Below are positions 16,579 to 25,203 of a stretch of DNA of 39,777 nt, one piece after another (position 1 is the first letter of the stretch; every line of letters starts with the position of its first letter). The notes below the pieces were generated by a model. The model ran no database searches and was not told the DNA's origin. It saw nothing but the letters and a program-made list of their open reading frames with translations. This stretch comes from a virus. The stretch lies in the IMG/VR virus record IMGVR_UViG_3300039449_000036, positions 1 through 39,777 of that record. One strand, 5' to 3'. The translations under genes were made by a program, and so were the position numbers.

Positions 16579-17547
16579 TTACTGAGCAGCGTCGCCAACA
16601 GCGATAACGCCTGCAGTGTGTTTCACAGAAGTGGCCACTTGGTCCCAGTTGGTGCCAGTCGCCAGCTCTGCGTCGGTGGGTGACTTGCCGCCGTTCGCTT
16701 CATCCCAGGTGTAACCTTTCAGGCCAAGGCCGAAGGTGTAATCCACCTGCATGGTGGTTTCGATGCGGTCTTTGCCGTTGCTGGTTTCGATGTTGCTGAT
16801 CACATCGCCCCCGTCATGCACGATGGCCGCTGACTCAACCAGGCCCAGCACCTTCTGAAGGTCCGGGGTGCCCGCTTCGGACAATGCCGGTGCATCGGTG
16901 ACAATCACCGCCTTACCCAGAATATCCACAACCTGGACGTTCTGAGCTTGGAACAACTGCGGGGTGTTGGTCAGGTTCTGGCCAATCAGCTTGTGATACA
17001 CGGCGCCGGTCATCACGTTGGTGATGATGTTGCCGCTGTGGTCGCCAAACTTCGCATGTGCTGAGTTCAATGCGCCGTAATCCAGGCCAGCAGAGCCGGA
17101 CACATCGTTGGTGGCATCGCTGTTGTTCTCGATGGCAGCAACCAGTGCCGCAATGGCCGTGTTCAGCTGGTCGGACATGAGCGCTTCCGCAAAGTTACGG
17201 CTAGCCACCTCAATGCCCTCTGCGGTCGGCTTGCGCAACCAGGTCAGCTGGCCCGGCTCAAACAGGATCGGGCCGAAACCACCGGCAACCTTCACGGAGC
17301 TGTGCTTCAGCTGGGTCAGGTCAGTGGCGGACGCGGAGCCATTGGCAGCGTAGCGGTCAACCCGACGCTGAGCACTGTGGATGGCTGCGAAGAAGGATTC
17401 TTGCAGGAAGTCACCATCGAAGCCTTCAGTGGTCAGGCGGATGGAGTTGCGGCTTGCGGCGTTAAATTTTTCCACCATCTGGGCCAGCGTCTCGATGGTT
17501 GCCGGCATGATGTACTGGTTAAACACCTGCATATCGGAAAGTGCCAT
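16579..17547 (-). CDS. Major capsid protein
   Basis: 322 aa. Position after the scaffold gene, size and sequence (VFNQYIMPATIETLAQMVEKFNAAS at the start, then GGFGPILFEPGQLTWLRKP, and ITNVMTGAVYHKLIG) fit the gp13-like class of HK97-fold major capsid proteins. No prohead protease is encoded nearby, matching a scaffold that is a separate protein. GAGG lies about 9 bases before the ATG. Hundreds of copies form the shell. Confidence 0.9.
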   Translation of the reverse strand: MALSDMQVFNQYIMPATIETLAQMVEKFNAASRNSIRLTTEGFDGDFLQESFFAAIHSAQRRVDRYAANGSASATDLTQLKHSSVKVAGGFGPILFEPGQLTWLRKPTAEGIEVASRNFAEALMSDQLNTAIAALVAAIENNSDATNDVSGSAGLDYGALNSAHAKFGDHSGNIITNVMTGAVYHKLIGQNLTNTPQLFQAQNVQVVDILGKAVIVTDAPALSEAGTPDLQKVLGLVESAAIVHDGGDVISNIETSNGKDRIETTMQVDYTFGLGLKGYTWDEANGGKSPTDAELATGTNWDQVATSVKHTAGVIAVGDAAQ

Positions 17548-17558
17548 GATTTGTTACC

Positions 17559-18269
17559 TCAATTATTCAGTTCAGGGAAACGGTTTTTGATTGCGGCTGT
17601 ACGCTCGGAACGATCACCGCCCAAGCTGCCTTTTGTTGCGGCACCGCCGCCATTACCGCCCCCGCTGGCACCGCCACCAGAGGCCTTGGAAGCAACAATC
17701 AGCGGCGCAAAGGCCGGATCGTTGCTGAATTCTGCTTTCAGTTCGTCCACGGTCATCGCGCTGGGTTTGCCCTCGGCATCCAGCACTACGGTGGTCGGCT
17801 TGCCGTCGCGAACCTCCATGGACAAGCGGCTGGTCAGGTGCGGCTGGAGCGCCTTTGCGCTGCCCTGCACTGCAATCTCGGCAGCAATGCCGGACGCCAC
17901 ACCCGTGACCATTTGCTCCTTGAGCCAGGCCTGATGCTGTTCGACCTCGCCTTTCAATTCGGTTTCACGCTTTGACAGCTTTTCCTGCCAGCTCTTTTCC
18001 AGTGCATCCACGTCGCCGGCCTTGCGGCTTTTGTCGTCATTGATAGATGCCAGCTGATCCTCCAGCTCCTTCATGCGCTTGGCGGCTTCCTGTCGCTCCT
18101 GCTTGGCGGTTTTTGTTTCGCCCAGCAGTTTTTCCTGGTGCTCTTTCAGGCGGGCGTTCTCGGCCTGAATTTCGGTGATTTGCTCCGGGGTCAGGCTGCC
18201 GCCGCCACCGTCACCGCCTTCGCCACCGGCGCCTTCACGTTTAATTTGGGGGATCTTGTTGATAAGCAT
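17559..18269 (-). CDS. Capsid scaffolding protein
   Basis: 236 aa, strongly charged and helical. After a glycine-rich start, residues about 28-125 form one long coiled coil (ENARLKEHQEKLLGETKTAKQER and on). A short folded domain (HLTSRLSMEVRDGKPTTVVLD), a glycine-rich linker and a basic C-terminus (DRSERTAAIKNRFPELNN) follow; the last could bind the capsid protein. The gene lies directly upstream of the major capsid gene. Scaffolds of this shape guide shell assembly and then leave. Confidence 0.87.
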   Translation of the reverse strand: MLINKIPQIKREGAGGEGGDGGGGSLTPEQITEIQAENARLKEHQEKLLGETKTAKQERQEAAKRMKELEDQLASINDDKSRKAGDVDALEKSWQEKLSKRETELKGEVEQHQAWLKEQMVTGVASGIAAEIAVQGSAKALQPHLTSRLSMEVRDGKPTTVVLDAEGKPSAMTVDELKAEFSNDPAFAPLIVASKASGGGASGGGNGGGAATKGSLGGDRSERTAAIKNRFPELNN

Positions 18270-18300
18270 TGGTCACTGACCTCTTGGTTTACCCACTGGG

Positions 18301-19380
18301 TTAAACCCCCGCCCGCTCGAATGCCTGCGGCTCAAGCGCCCGCATTTCGTTAAGGGTTAGGGGTTGGAAATTTCGATCTAGCTGCAGCTGCGCGAAACGC
18401 TCTGCATTGATGCCGCCATTGCGAAGCAACTTGCCCCGCGTTGGCCCTACTGCTAAATCCTGGAAAGCGGCTGGCTGTCGCTTCAGCCACTGGTAGTACG
18501 TCAGGTCGGCGTCCACATAACCGTTTTCACTGGATCGGGTGGCGCCTTTGTCGAGGAAGTCCAGCCCGTCATCCAGCTCAGCCACCGTGGTAGAGCGGCA
18601 GCCGATATGCAGGGGCGGCATTGGCCCGTCGCCCACCTCAAACGTCTGCCCATCAAGGCTGCGGCACTGTGTCGTGGTGCGGCTATCCAGCGTGGAAACC
18701 CACCGATAGCCTGTTACCAGGTCGGCATTACGATCCCACGTCTGCTTTCTTGCGGTACTGGCCACATGCTGCACGGCAGTCCGCACAATGGCCTCGGCAT
18801 GGCGCCGGGTTGTTTCCAGCAGGCCGTCTTTGTAACGCAATGCTTTGGTGCCGCGAATCGAGCGGACAATCTCGGCATTGGTCTGGCCCTCGAAAGCGCC
18901 TTGCCTGATGCGATTCTTGACCGCCTCAACTTCGCTGCGAGCCCAGTCTTTAATGAATGGATCGAGCAGTTTGCCGCCCTGGCTGCCACGAACGCTCATA
19001 GGGTCCAGGGTGGCCGCTGACCAGACCGTGGTGATCGCCGGCACCGCAAACGAGGCCGCGCTGACCACGGAATTCAGGTTCCGAGCTTCAAAGCCCGCTT
19101 CGTATTCGGCCAGCTCCTTGAGGCTGCCCAGCAGGCCAGCTATTTGCTTGGCGTAAAGCCCGGTCAGCAGGGTGTCGATCTCTTTTAGCAGCCGGTTCAG
19201 CTTGTCGCGTTTGTAGGCGGCAATTTCAGAGCGAAACAGCAGCTTCTTGCGGATTTCCCGGTCTGCTTCCTTGAGAAAGTCAGCCATCTGCTTGGCTTCG
19301 CCAGACTTTAGGCGCTCAAGGTAAACCGCGTGCCGTACCGTCGAATCAATGAGGGCATCAGGAGTCGCCATCAGCGTCAT
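18301..19380 (-). CDS. Minor head protein (SPP1 gp7 / Mu gpF-like)
   Basis: 359 aa from the ATG at 19380; an ATG at 19371 is equally possible, and the open frame begins with TTG at 19389. The C-terminal motif WVSTLDSRTTTQCRSLDGQ followed by PPLHIGCRSTTVA is diagnostic of the Phage_Mu_F/SPP1 gp7 family, in which the Cys and His residues are conserved. Helical N-terminal two thirds. These proteins bind the portal and travel in the capsid. It overlaps the portal gene. Confidence 0.9.
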   Translation of the reverse strand: MTLMATPDALIDSTVRHAVYLERLKSGEAKQMADFLKEADREIRKKLLFRSEIAAYKRDKLNRLLKEIDTLLTGLYAKQIAGLLGSLKELAEYEAGFEARNLNSVVSAASFAVPAITTVWSAATLDPMSVRGSQGGKLLDPFIKDWARSEVEAVKNRIRQGAFEGQTNAEIVRSIRGTKALRYKDGLLETTRRHAEAIVRTAVQHVASTARKQTWDRNADLVTGYRWVSTLDSRTTTQCRSLDGQTFEVGDGPMPPLHIGCRSTTVAELDDGLDFLDKGATRSSENGYVDADLTYYQWLKRQPAAFQDLAVGPTRGKLLRNGGINAERFAQLQLDRNFQPLTLNEMRALEPQAFERAGV

Positions 19381-20797
19381 CCAGGGCAAGGCCGGTTCCG
19401 CTTTCGCCTACTTCCTCGCGCACTTGGTCGTCAGTCTTTTCTGAATCAATCAGACCAGTGCGGCGCATCCATGCCCACACGTCAGTCTCAGGAACAGCGC
19501 CGCTCATCCAGGCCGCCACAATCTCACGCAGCAACTGGGAATCCAGCGCGTGTTCCACCAGATCCTGATTGAGCAGATAGGACACATCACCAGACGCGCC
19601 CATAAATTCCGCGCACCACTCCAGGCACTTCGTGTAAGCCTCGGAAACATTGGCGGACGCCAGAGACAGAGCTGAGTGCTGTGCAGCATCATCGCTGTTC
19701 ACTTCCGTGGCCGTCTTGATTGCGCTACCGACCTGCATCAGCTTGGCGCCGAGGGCAACCATGCGATTTTCGATCTTTTCCAGCTCTGACTGAATCGCAG
19801 AGTCAGCCGTTACTGTCTCAATGCCGAATTGGCCGCCCTCGGGCAACATGATGGGCGCGCGGGAGCCAACCAGAACGCCCTTGTCTTCCAGCATGTCCAC
19901 CCATTGCTGGGTTAGTCCTGACATCCATGGCTGTGGCTGCCCGGCATAGAAGAGCGCGTTATACCAGTCTGCGCCCACCTGATAGTGTTTTACGTTCTGC
20001 CGTGCCAGATCCACAAGCGGCGCCTTATCGATGCCGCTATCGTTGTTCTGCGCACCTACAAACGTGAACGGGATGCGATCCCATGGGGCACCATTGCCAC
20101 GCTTCGGGGTGTACTGTTCGTAAATCTCCCACGCCGCGCCCTTTTCATTCCCGCGCCAGACGGTGACCTGATAAACGCCTTCAACCAGCTGCAACACTCG
20201 GTACTGTTCGATTTCATCCACGCTGAAACCGTCCGCCGCCACTTCCTCTGCTGTTTCATGCAGCACGACAAGCGACAGAAGATGAGCGCCGCCCACCTTC
20301 GTGGTGCGCCAGTTGGGAATCTGCTCAGCGTCGTACAGAGCAACATTGGCCCGAACAAGCCCGGCGTTCTGATCCGCACGCGAGGCAGGCACATCAGTCT
20401 GTGGGTAGTCAGCCAACAGCCCGGCGCGACCTTTCTGCATCACATCAGCAAGCACTCGCTGGCTTTGCTGGTAAATGCTCACGCCAGCGCCATCAACGTC
20501 TGAATCAACGTATTCAAGGGCGCCGGGCAATTTCAGTTCCGGATCTTTACGGAATACCGCACCGATAAGCCCCTGCAGGGTGTGCCCGGTGACGTTGAAG
20601 AAGCTGGCCCGTTGCTTGTAGCGGTCATAAACGGCTTTCTTCTCGCCAGGGTCTTCTTCCACCGCTGAAGGGTTGGGCAGATACGACTCTCCCTTGGCTT
20701 TGACTTTTTCCTCTCCGGCAACAACGTCCGCGACCAACTCCCAGCTGGGAAGCGCTGCGTTGTAATCGCCTCGTGTGTAGGTAACGTCTTTTGCCAT
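19358..20797 (-). CDS. Portal protein (DUF4055 family)
   Basis: 479 aa. It begins with the pattern W..V.D.V.G...VKAKGESYLPNP and later has YDRYKQRASFFNVTGHTLQGLIGAVFRK, which is characteristic of DUF4055 portal proteins. It forms the dodecameric ring through which DNA is packaged and ejected. A TAATG overlap with the terminase gene (20797) and an overlap with the gp7-like gene keep the packaging genes together. Confidence 0.9.
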   Translation of the reverse strand: MAKDVTYTRGDYNAALPSWELVADVVAGEEKVKAKGESYLPNPSAVEEDPGEKKAVYDRYKQRASFFNVTGHTLQGLIGAVFRKDPELKLPGALEYVDSDVDGAGVSIYQQSQRVLADVMQKGRAGLLADYPQTDVPASRADQNAGLVRANVALYDAEQIPNWRTTKVGGAHLLSLVVLHETAEEVAADGFSVDEIEQYRVLQLVEGVYQVTVWRGNEKGAAWEIYEQYTPKRGNGAPWDRIPFTFVGAQNNDSGIDKAPLVDLARQNVKHYQVGADWYNALFYAGQPQPWMSGLTQQWVDMLEDKGVLVGSRAPIMLPEGGQFGIETVTADSAIQSELEKIENRMVALGAKLMQVGSAIKTATEVNSDDAAQHSALSLASANVSEAYTKCLEWCAEFMGASGDVSYLLNQDLVEHALDSQLLREIVAAWMSGAVPETDVWAWMRRTGLIDSEKTDDQVREEVGESGTGLALDDADGDS

Positions 20798-22119
20798 TAG
20801 TAATTCATTCTCAGCTTGGTGGCAGTGGCCGGCTTGATTACCGGGTAGTCGTGGTGGATGAAGTAGCCGCCGGCGTCGTTCGGGTGGTCCAGATCGCCTT
20901 TCTTGTCTGGCTCGCCGTTATCAGCCCACGGCTGCTGCTCCAGGCTATCCGCATAACCCGGGCATTTATCCGTGTTCACAAGGTAGCGGCGCTCGCCTTT
21001 CGCATTACAAAACATGGCGTTCATGGCGTTTACGCGGTCTTTAACCGGGGGGTTGGCCTTCGGCGCATGCACCGAGAAACCGGCATCCCTGAGCGTTGCA
21101 ATGTCGGTTTTGCTGGCGTTAACGGATTTTCTGGAATCGCCAGAGGCGTCTGGGTAAATGCGAATCTCGCATGTCTTCCAGTATTCGCCGTCCCGGTATT
21201 CCCAGTACCGCTCTTTGATCTTCTGAATCATGTCCGGCGTGTCATAGCCATTCAGAATCTCATCCACCGCCCGGGGCATCTTGTTTCGCTGTACGTGGGT
21301 GACAGCGGCCATCTTTCCCACATTGAAGTCCATGCCGATATACAGCGGCTCACCGCTCTGAACGGTGTCAGAACAGTGATTCAGCGTCTTGTCGAACTGG
21401 TGGTAAACCGTGCCCGAAAGCAGGTTTACAAACTGGCCGTTCAGGTAAGCCCGGATCAGCTCCGGGGTGTAGGCCTCCAGCATGGCGTCAATGTAGTCAT
21501 CCGGCAGGTTCGCTTCATTGTCGAACGTGGACGCCTGGATGATGCCGTAGCGCTTGGCCATTTCCGGCCTGTCACGCAACGACCTGACGAACTGGCGATA
21601 GACGAACTTGAAGCCTTCCGGCGTCGTCGTTACATCAATGCCGTTCTTTACCCCATGCACCTTGTAGCGCATGCGAGCCATAATCTTTCGCCAGGCCTGC
21701 TCTGCCTTCTTCTCGGCAAGCAGGTCCAGCTCATCGACCAAGGCGTGGCCGATCTTGAAGCCAACAATGTTGGCCGGGTCATCAATAGAGCGGCAGATCA
21801 CAGATCCGCGGTACCGGCTGCCACTGTAAACCTCTACTTCGTGGTCGCCCTTCTTGACCTTGACCCGAAGGCCCATTGTCTCGGCAACCTCGCCGATAGT
21901 CGGGTAGAAAATATCCCGTATCAGCGGATAGGTCGGGGCAAAGTAGCCCTGGTTGATTTTCGGGTGCTCGTAGAAATGCGCCAGCATCCCGGTGCAGCCC
22001 ACCCAGGTTTTGCCTGAGCCAAAGCCGGCAACATAGGCCCTGTACTTGTGAGGCAGATTCAGGAACTGGCTTTGCGGGACATTAAGCCCCGTTTTCACCA
22101 CCTTTGCGTGTCCTGGCAT
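20797..22119 (-). CDS. terL: Terminase large subunit
   Basis: 440 aa from the ATG at 22119, which has GAGG 7 bases upstream; the longer open frame begins with GTG inside the small subunit gene. ATPase part: Walker A GFGSGKT (32-38), Walker B ALVDE (126-130), coupling motif VTTTPEG (163-169). RNase H-like nuclease part: GMDFNVGK with Asp264, YPDASGD with Asp324, and HPNDAGG near the end. It cuts the concatemer and powers packaging through the portal. The protein is shorter than many TerL, but all motifs are present. Confidence 0.95.
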   Translation of the reverse strand: MPGHAKVVKTGLNVPQSQFLNLPHKYRAYVAGFGSGKTWVGCTGMLAHFYEHPKINQGYFAPTYPLIRDIFYPTIGEVAETMGLRVKVKKGDHEVEVYSGSRYRGSVICRSIDDPANIVGFKIGHALVDELDLLAEKKAEQAWRKIMARMRYKVHGVKNGIDVTTTPEGFKFVYRQFVRSLRDRPEMAKRYGIIQASTFDNEANLPDDYIDAMLEAYTPELIRAYLNGQFVNLLSGTVYHQFDKTLNHCSDTVQSGEPLYIGMDFNVGKMAAVTHVQRNKMPRAVDEILNGYDTPDMIQKIKERYWEYRDGEYWKTCEIRIYPDASGDSRKSVNASKTDIATLRDAGFSVHAPKANPPVKDRVNAMNAMFCNAKGERRYLVNTDKCPGYADSLEQQPWADNGEPDKKGDLDHPNDAGGYFIHHDYPVIKPATATKLRMNY

Positions 22120-22540
22120 CCTGAACCTCGAAAACAATCTTGGTTGGCGGCAGATCCGCGTCGCCACCAGCAGGGTCAGGGTTGCGCTGCCACTTATCGC
22201 GCTGCCTGTTGTGAAGCCAAGCCAGGCAGGCTGTCGTGTCCGGCGGGTAATGCTCTATGTAAGGCTCAACGACCGGCGAACCTTCGTACTGCATAATCTT
22301 CACAGCCTCATGGCTGTAGCCGCAGGCTCTGCGGTAAAGGCTTTCCACCACATTGGCATCCGCCAAAGTCTTGCCCTTTTTTATGGACTCAAAGAATTCG
22401 GGATGCTTCTTTTTCCAGTTGTTGATGGTTTGCTCTGTCACCTCGAAAAACTCGCCCAGCTCCTTGTCGGTAAGGCCTAGCTTGCAGAGCTTTTCAACCT
22501 GATCAGCGTATTCTGGTTTGTAGCCTGTCCTTCTGGCCAT
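22082..22540 (-). CDS. terS: Terminase small subunit
   Basis: 152 aa from the ATG at 22540 with GGAGG 9 bases before it. An N-terminal helix-turn-helix (LCKLGLTDKELGEFFEVTEQTINNWKKKHPEF) would recognise the pac or cos site. A central oligomerisation helix and a C-terminal charged tail follow. The 3' end overlaps the start of the large subunit gene by 38 bp. Confidence 0.9.
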   Translation of the reverse strand: MARRTGYKPEYADQVEKLCKLGLTDKELGEFFEVTEQTINNWKKKHPEFFESIKKGKTLADANVVESLYRRACGYSHEAVKIMQYEGSPVVEPYIEHYPPDTTACLAWLHNRQRDKWQRNPDPAGGDADLPPTKIVFEVQDARTRKGGENGA

Positions 22541-22591
22541 CACCGATGACCTCCATACCGGCCCCGCCGGCTCACTTCGGGCACCGCCCGG

Positions 22592-22936
22592 TTAATTCCC
22601 CCGCGTTACCTGCGGGTTCTTGTCGATAATCATGGCGTCGAACTTTGGCGCAACACCGTAGATGGCCACCACCAGGGTTAACGCCGCCATCAGCCCGCCG
22701 ATGACGTAAACGCCGCCTCGGACAAAAGCGTTCATTTTGATGACCGTCCGGTTTGTCTCTTCCGAGGTTTCGGCCATGCTCACCAGGTACTGGACAGACT
22801 TCTCCAGATCGCCAACACGGTGAGGCAGCTTTTCTTCTTCCAGGACGCGCAAACGGTGATCTGTCAGCGTGTGCGAGCGCTCCAGGTCGTTTACCCGAAG
22901 CGGAATACTGTCCATGTCATGTGCCTCATGTGTCAT
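22592..22936 (-). CDS. Coiled-coil membrane protein of the lysis cluster (XhlA-like)
   Basis: 114 aa from the ATG at 22936; an ATG at 22915 with GAGG 8 bases upstream is also plausible. A predicted coiled coil (RVNDLERSHTLTDHRLRVLEEEKLPHRVGDLEKSVQYL) precedes one transmembrane helix near GGVYVIGGLMAALTLVVAIYGV and a short C-terminal tail. This resembles the hemolysin XhlA-type phage proteins that assist holins. It lies between the spanins and terminase, so a lysis role fits but is not proved. Confidence 0.65.
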   Translation of the reverse strand: MTHEAHDMDSIPLRVNDLERSHTLTDHRLRVLEEEKLPHRVGDLEKSVQYLVSMAETSEETNRTVIKMNAFVRGGVYVIGGLMAALTLVVAIYGVAPKFDAMIIDKNPQVTRGN

Positions 22937-23043
22937 CCCGGAAACTTCTCCACCACTGCCGAGCCAGGTAGGCCAGCACAAGCCATGAAAATAAAATGAT
23001 GATCGTTGCCAGGACGGCTGCGTGGGCCGTGTCCTGTGCGTAT

Positions 23044-23298
23044 TTACTCAGCCGCGCGGATCGCATCGACCAGTCCGTTATGGCGGGTTGCGCAGTCGTG
23101 GTACTGGCTGGCCCACTGCTTCATGGTGGTCAGCACAGTGCCGGCCTCCCCGTCACTCAGGGTCGGCAGTGTCGCCGGACAGGTCGCCATCAGGTTCTGC
23201 TGGTAGCTGGGAAGCGTCGTTGAGGGCCGCAGCATTGAGCAGCCCGACACCAGCGCCAGGCAGGCACACATTGCGATACACCGGCTTAATGACTTCAC
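23044..23298 (-). CDS. Outer-membrane spanin (Rz1-like lipoprotein)
   Basis: 84 aa. Start GTG with GGGGTG upstream (an ATG lies 8 codons later); signal with lipobox LVSGC, so the mature protein starts at Cys20. Its first half is read in a different frame inside the Rz-like gene, the hallmark of Rz/Rz1 pairs, and it then runs 109 bp past the Rz stop. The mature part is Pro/Thr rich at the start. It would join the inner-membrane spanin across the periplasm to fuse the membranes in the last step of lysis. Confidence 0.85.
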   Translation of the reverse strand: MKSLSRCIAMCACLALVSGCSMLRPSTTLPSYQQNLMATCPATLPTLSDGEAGTVLTTMKQWASQYHDCATRHNGLVDAIRAAE

Positions 23299-23527
23299 GG
23301 GTCACCCCACGGTCGATAACGGTTTGATTGGCCTTCAGGCCGGACAGCTTTTCTTCCACTACCCGGGCCACATCGCTGTGACTCTCCAGGGCCTCATCAA
23401 TGGCGGCGCGGGTTACCCGCTCCCTGAGCAGGTCCAGATTGCCCTCGTACCAGCCTCGAATGGTCCAGCCGCCGAACAGCAGGGCTACCACTGCAGCGAT
23501 ACCAACGATGATGCGTATCTGGCTCAT
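23153..23527 (-). CDS. Inner-membrane spanin (Rz-like)
   Basis: 124 aa from the ATG at 23527 (GGAG 7 bases upstream). One N-terminal transmembrane helix (IRIIVGIAAVVALLFGGW) is followed by a long periplasmic helix (LLRERVTRAAIDEALESHSDVARVVEEKL) and a C-terminal part. This is the type II membrane topology of Rz proteins. The Rz1-like lipoprotein gene is nested in its 3' half. Confidence 0.87.
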   Translation of the reverse strand: MSQIRIIVGIAAVVALLFGGWTIRGWYEGNLDLLRERVTRAAIDEALESHSDVARVVEEKLSGLKANQTVIDRGVTREVIKPVYRNVCLPGAGVGLLNAAALNDASQLPAEPDGDLSGDTADPE

Positions 23528-23736
23528 TTCTGCTCCCGGCGCCACTTCCAGATGCCAACCCCGATGGCCGGCAGGCCGAACACCGTGGCCAGTGCCGCAG
23601 CTGTGCCCGTGGGTACGTCTGGCGGGCTGTCACCGAATACGCGGATGGTCACCCAAGTGGTCAGGGCGATGGCCCAGACGATCACTACGAGGCTCATCAA
23701 GGCGTTCTCGGTGATGAACCGGTACAGGCGGGCCAT
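23524..23736 (-). CDS. Holin (two transmembrane segments)
   Basis: 70 aa from the ATG at 23736, which shares its first base with the endolysin stop (TGATG) and has GGAG upstream. Two hydrophobic segments (SLVVIVWAIALTTWVTIRVF and TAAALATVFGLPAIGVGIW) with a short loop and a basic tail WKWRREQK make a class II type holin. It sits between endolysin and spanins, completing a four-gene lysis set. Confidence 0.82.
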   Translation of the reverse strand: MARLYRFITENALMSLVVIVWAIALTTWVTIRVFGDSPPDVPTGTAAALATVFGLPAIGVGIWKWRREQK

Positions 23737-24116
23737 CAGTAGCTCCACACCCAAGGGCGGGGCCGGCCCGGCTCGTGCTTCAGGTCATCCAGGTGAATGA
23801 ATCGCCCGGCGCCTTTCTGATTGACGCCGATCCCGGTAAAGCCGTGTTTTATGGCCAGCTCAATGATTTTCAGGGCATCGCCGCCACTGACTGCAATATC
23901 AGCAGCCCGACCACTGGCATGCGCCCCCGGGGAGGCCTTGCGGGCCTCAATGGGGTGAGTTGGGTGCCGGTAACCGCTGGTAATGGTCATGGCCCTGCCG
24001 TACTCAGTGCGCAGAGCCTGCAGCTTTTCCATAAAGCCCGGCCTCATGCCGTTTTTACCGGTGTGGGAGCACACGAATTCATGCGGCTGGAAGTTGGCGA
24101 ATCTGTCCCAGTCCAT
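23736..24116 (-). CDS. Endolysin, peptidase M15 (D-Ala-D-Ala type)
   Basis: 126 aa from the ATG at 24116 (GGAG 7 bases upstream). The motif SGYRHP and then GAHASGRAADI with His66 and Asp73, and FIHLDD with His108, give the zinc site of M15 carboxy/endopeptidases that cut cross-links in murein. No signal peptide, so it needs the holin to reach the periplasm. First gene of the late transcript, just past the tandem terminators. Confidence 0.93.
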   Translation of the reverse strand: MDWDRFANFQPHEFVCSHTGKNGMRPGFMEKLQALRTEYGRAMTITSGYRHPTHPIEARKASPGAHASGRAADIAVSGGDALKIIELAIKHGFTGIGVNQKGAGRFIHLDDLKHEPGRPRPWVWSY

Positions 24117-24137
24117 TGCATGCTCCAGAAACAAAAA

Positions 24138-24199
24138 GCCCCGGGCGGTCGGGATACTCCCAACCCATCGGGGCAATAAAAACCCGCCGTAGCGGGTTT
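24138..24199 (-). terminator. Tandem intrinsic terminators (tR'-like)
   Basis: First, AAACCCGC-TACG-GCGGGTTT with a T-rich tail (24176-24199). Second, a larger hairpin with GCCCCG/CGGGGC at its base and a TTTTT tail (24138-24174). Both read on the minus strand between the late promoter and the endolysin gene, so late genes stay off until an antiterminator acts. Confidence 0.8.
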
Positions 24200-24262
24200 G
24201 GGGGAAGGGCCACTTCTTGTTGCAGTTTCCTTTGGGGGCAGGAAACCACAGTGGCAGATTTC

Positions 24263-24290
24263 ATGGTACTTTAGGCTAGACAAGTATCAA
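24263..24290 (-). promoter_or_regulatory. Putative late promoter (pR'-like) with inverted repeat
   Basis: On the minus strand TTGATA, 16 bases, TACCAT. The hexamers match consensus at five and four positions. CTAGACA (24276-24282) and TGTCTAG (24301-24307) form a 7-bp inverted repeat around the -35 hexamer and may be a binding site for the Q-like protein or another regulator. It lies between the Q-like gene and the two terminators. Confidence 0.5.
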
Positions 24291-24318
24291 TGCGTTTAAC
24301 TGTCTAGACGACCAGTGG

Positions 24319-24684
24319 TTATGCGGACATGGCGGCCTGGCCAGAAAGAGCACCATCAATCCACGCCACCGCCTCATTCTTGAGCTGCCCCGCCTTGTCT
24401 TTGCTCACCCCCATAGCTTTACCCAGGGCTCGCAGTGTTTCGTATTCGTGGATATACCAGCCGATAAGGGCGCGCTTGTGCATCTGGCTTTTGCGGTTGC
24501 CCACCATCCCCACCAGCCGGTCAATCAGCATGGCCTCATCGTCTTGCATGGGCTCCTCGCCAACGACGCCGCCCGCCATATCAGCGATTCGCCCCATAAT
24601 CCCGTTGCACTTTGGTGTTCCGCTGCTTGTGCGAACCCACCGGCCCCAGCGCTCCAACTGAAGATCAGTATCAACTGTGCTCAT
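24319..24684 (-). CDS. Late antiterminator (phage 82 Q-like)
   Basis: 121 aa from the ATG at 24684 with AAGGAGAGG upstream. [11 protein letters not shown] near the start, [56 protein letters not shown] at the end (a helix-turn-helix with the closing WIDG helix) fit the phage 82-type Q antiterminators (PF06530). It is the last gene of the early PR operon and lies directly upstream of a promoter and two terminators, the setting in which Q proteins work. It should load on RNA polymerase paused after the late promoter. Confidence 0.82.
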   Translation of the reverse strand: MSTVDTDLQLERWGRWVRTSSGTPKCNGIMGRIADMAGGVVGEEPMQDDEAMLIDRLVGMVGNRKSQMHKRALIGWYIHEYETLRALGKAMGVSKDKAGQLKNEAVAWIDGALSGQAAMSA

Positions 24685-25015
24685 CTGCCCTCTCCTTCGC
24701 CGCTTCCAGTAATCGTTTGATAACGTCGATCGCCGTGCCGTTGGTGACCATTTCTGTGCTGCACCGGTAAACCACCCAGCCCAGCAGCTGCGCTTCGCCG
24801 TACTTCTCCAGATCCGCCTGAAACCCGCTTCCCCGGTTATGACGGCCTCCGGTCCAGATGCCGCCCTCCACTTCCACCGCGAACAGCAATTCAGGCCAAG
24901 CGAAGTCAAAGCGCCAGCGGCGGGTCGGGTGGAATCGGTGCTCTCGAACCCATCCCGCTACCTTCTCGGCCCTCAGGTCCAAGGCCAGCGCTTCTTCGCC
25001 TTTGCTCTTCTTCAT
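24671..25015 (-). CDS. VSR/DUF559-like endonuclease of the nin region
   Basis: 114 aa from the ATG at 25015. Motifs: EEALALDL, then [39 protein letters not shown]. The D...EVEGG...K spacing is the PD-(D/E)XK nuclease core of the VSR/DUF559 type. In nin regions such genes often stand where lambda has rap or where others carry RusA, so processing of recombination branches or nicking DNA are options. It overlaps Q by 14 bp and the small Cys-rich gene by 4 bp. Confidence 0.75.
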   Translation of the reverse strand: MKKSKGEEALALDLRAEKVAGWVREHRFHPTRRWRFDFAWPELLFAVEVEGGIWTGGRHNRGSGFQADLEKYGEAQLLGWVVYRCSTEMVTNGTAIDVIKRLLEAAKERADEHS

Positions 25016-25203
25016 CGGTAAATGCTCCCCGGCTGACTCGGCTCGTTGCTGCCGGTGCAATCCAGCCTGTGATCACTTGCCTTCGGGCAGCGCTTATTGC
25101 CGCATTCCGGGCAAAGAATCATTCTTGCGCCCACCAAGATCAGGCCCAATGGATTGCGCTGGCGTCTTTCGTTCGCGCATCGGTAACACTGGCATTCATT
25201 CAC
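25012..25203 (-). CDS. Small zinc-ribbon-like protein
   Basis: 63 aa, GTG start, ATGA-type overlap with the next gene. Cysteines CQCYRCANE and [19 protein letters not shown] form two or more CxxC knuckles, typical of small phage zinc-binding proteins encoded in nin regions. It probably binds nucleic acid or acts as a structural partner. No specific function can be given. Confidence 0.65.
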   Translation of the reverse strand: MNECQCYRCANERRQRNPLGLILVGARMILCPECGNKRCPKASDHRLDCTGSNEPSQPGSIYR

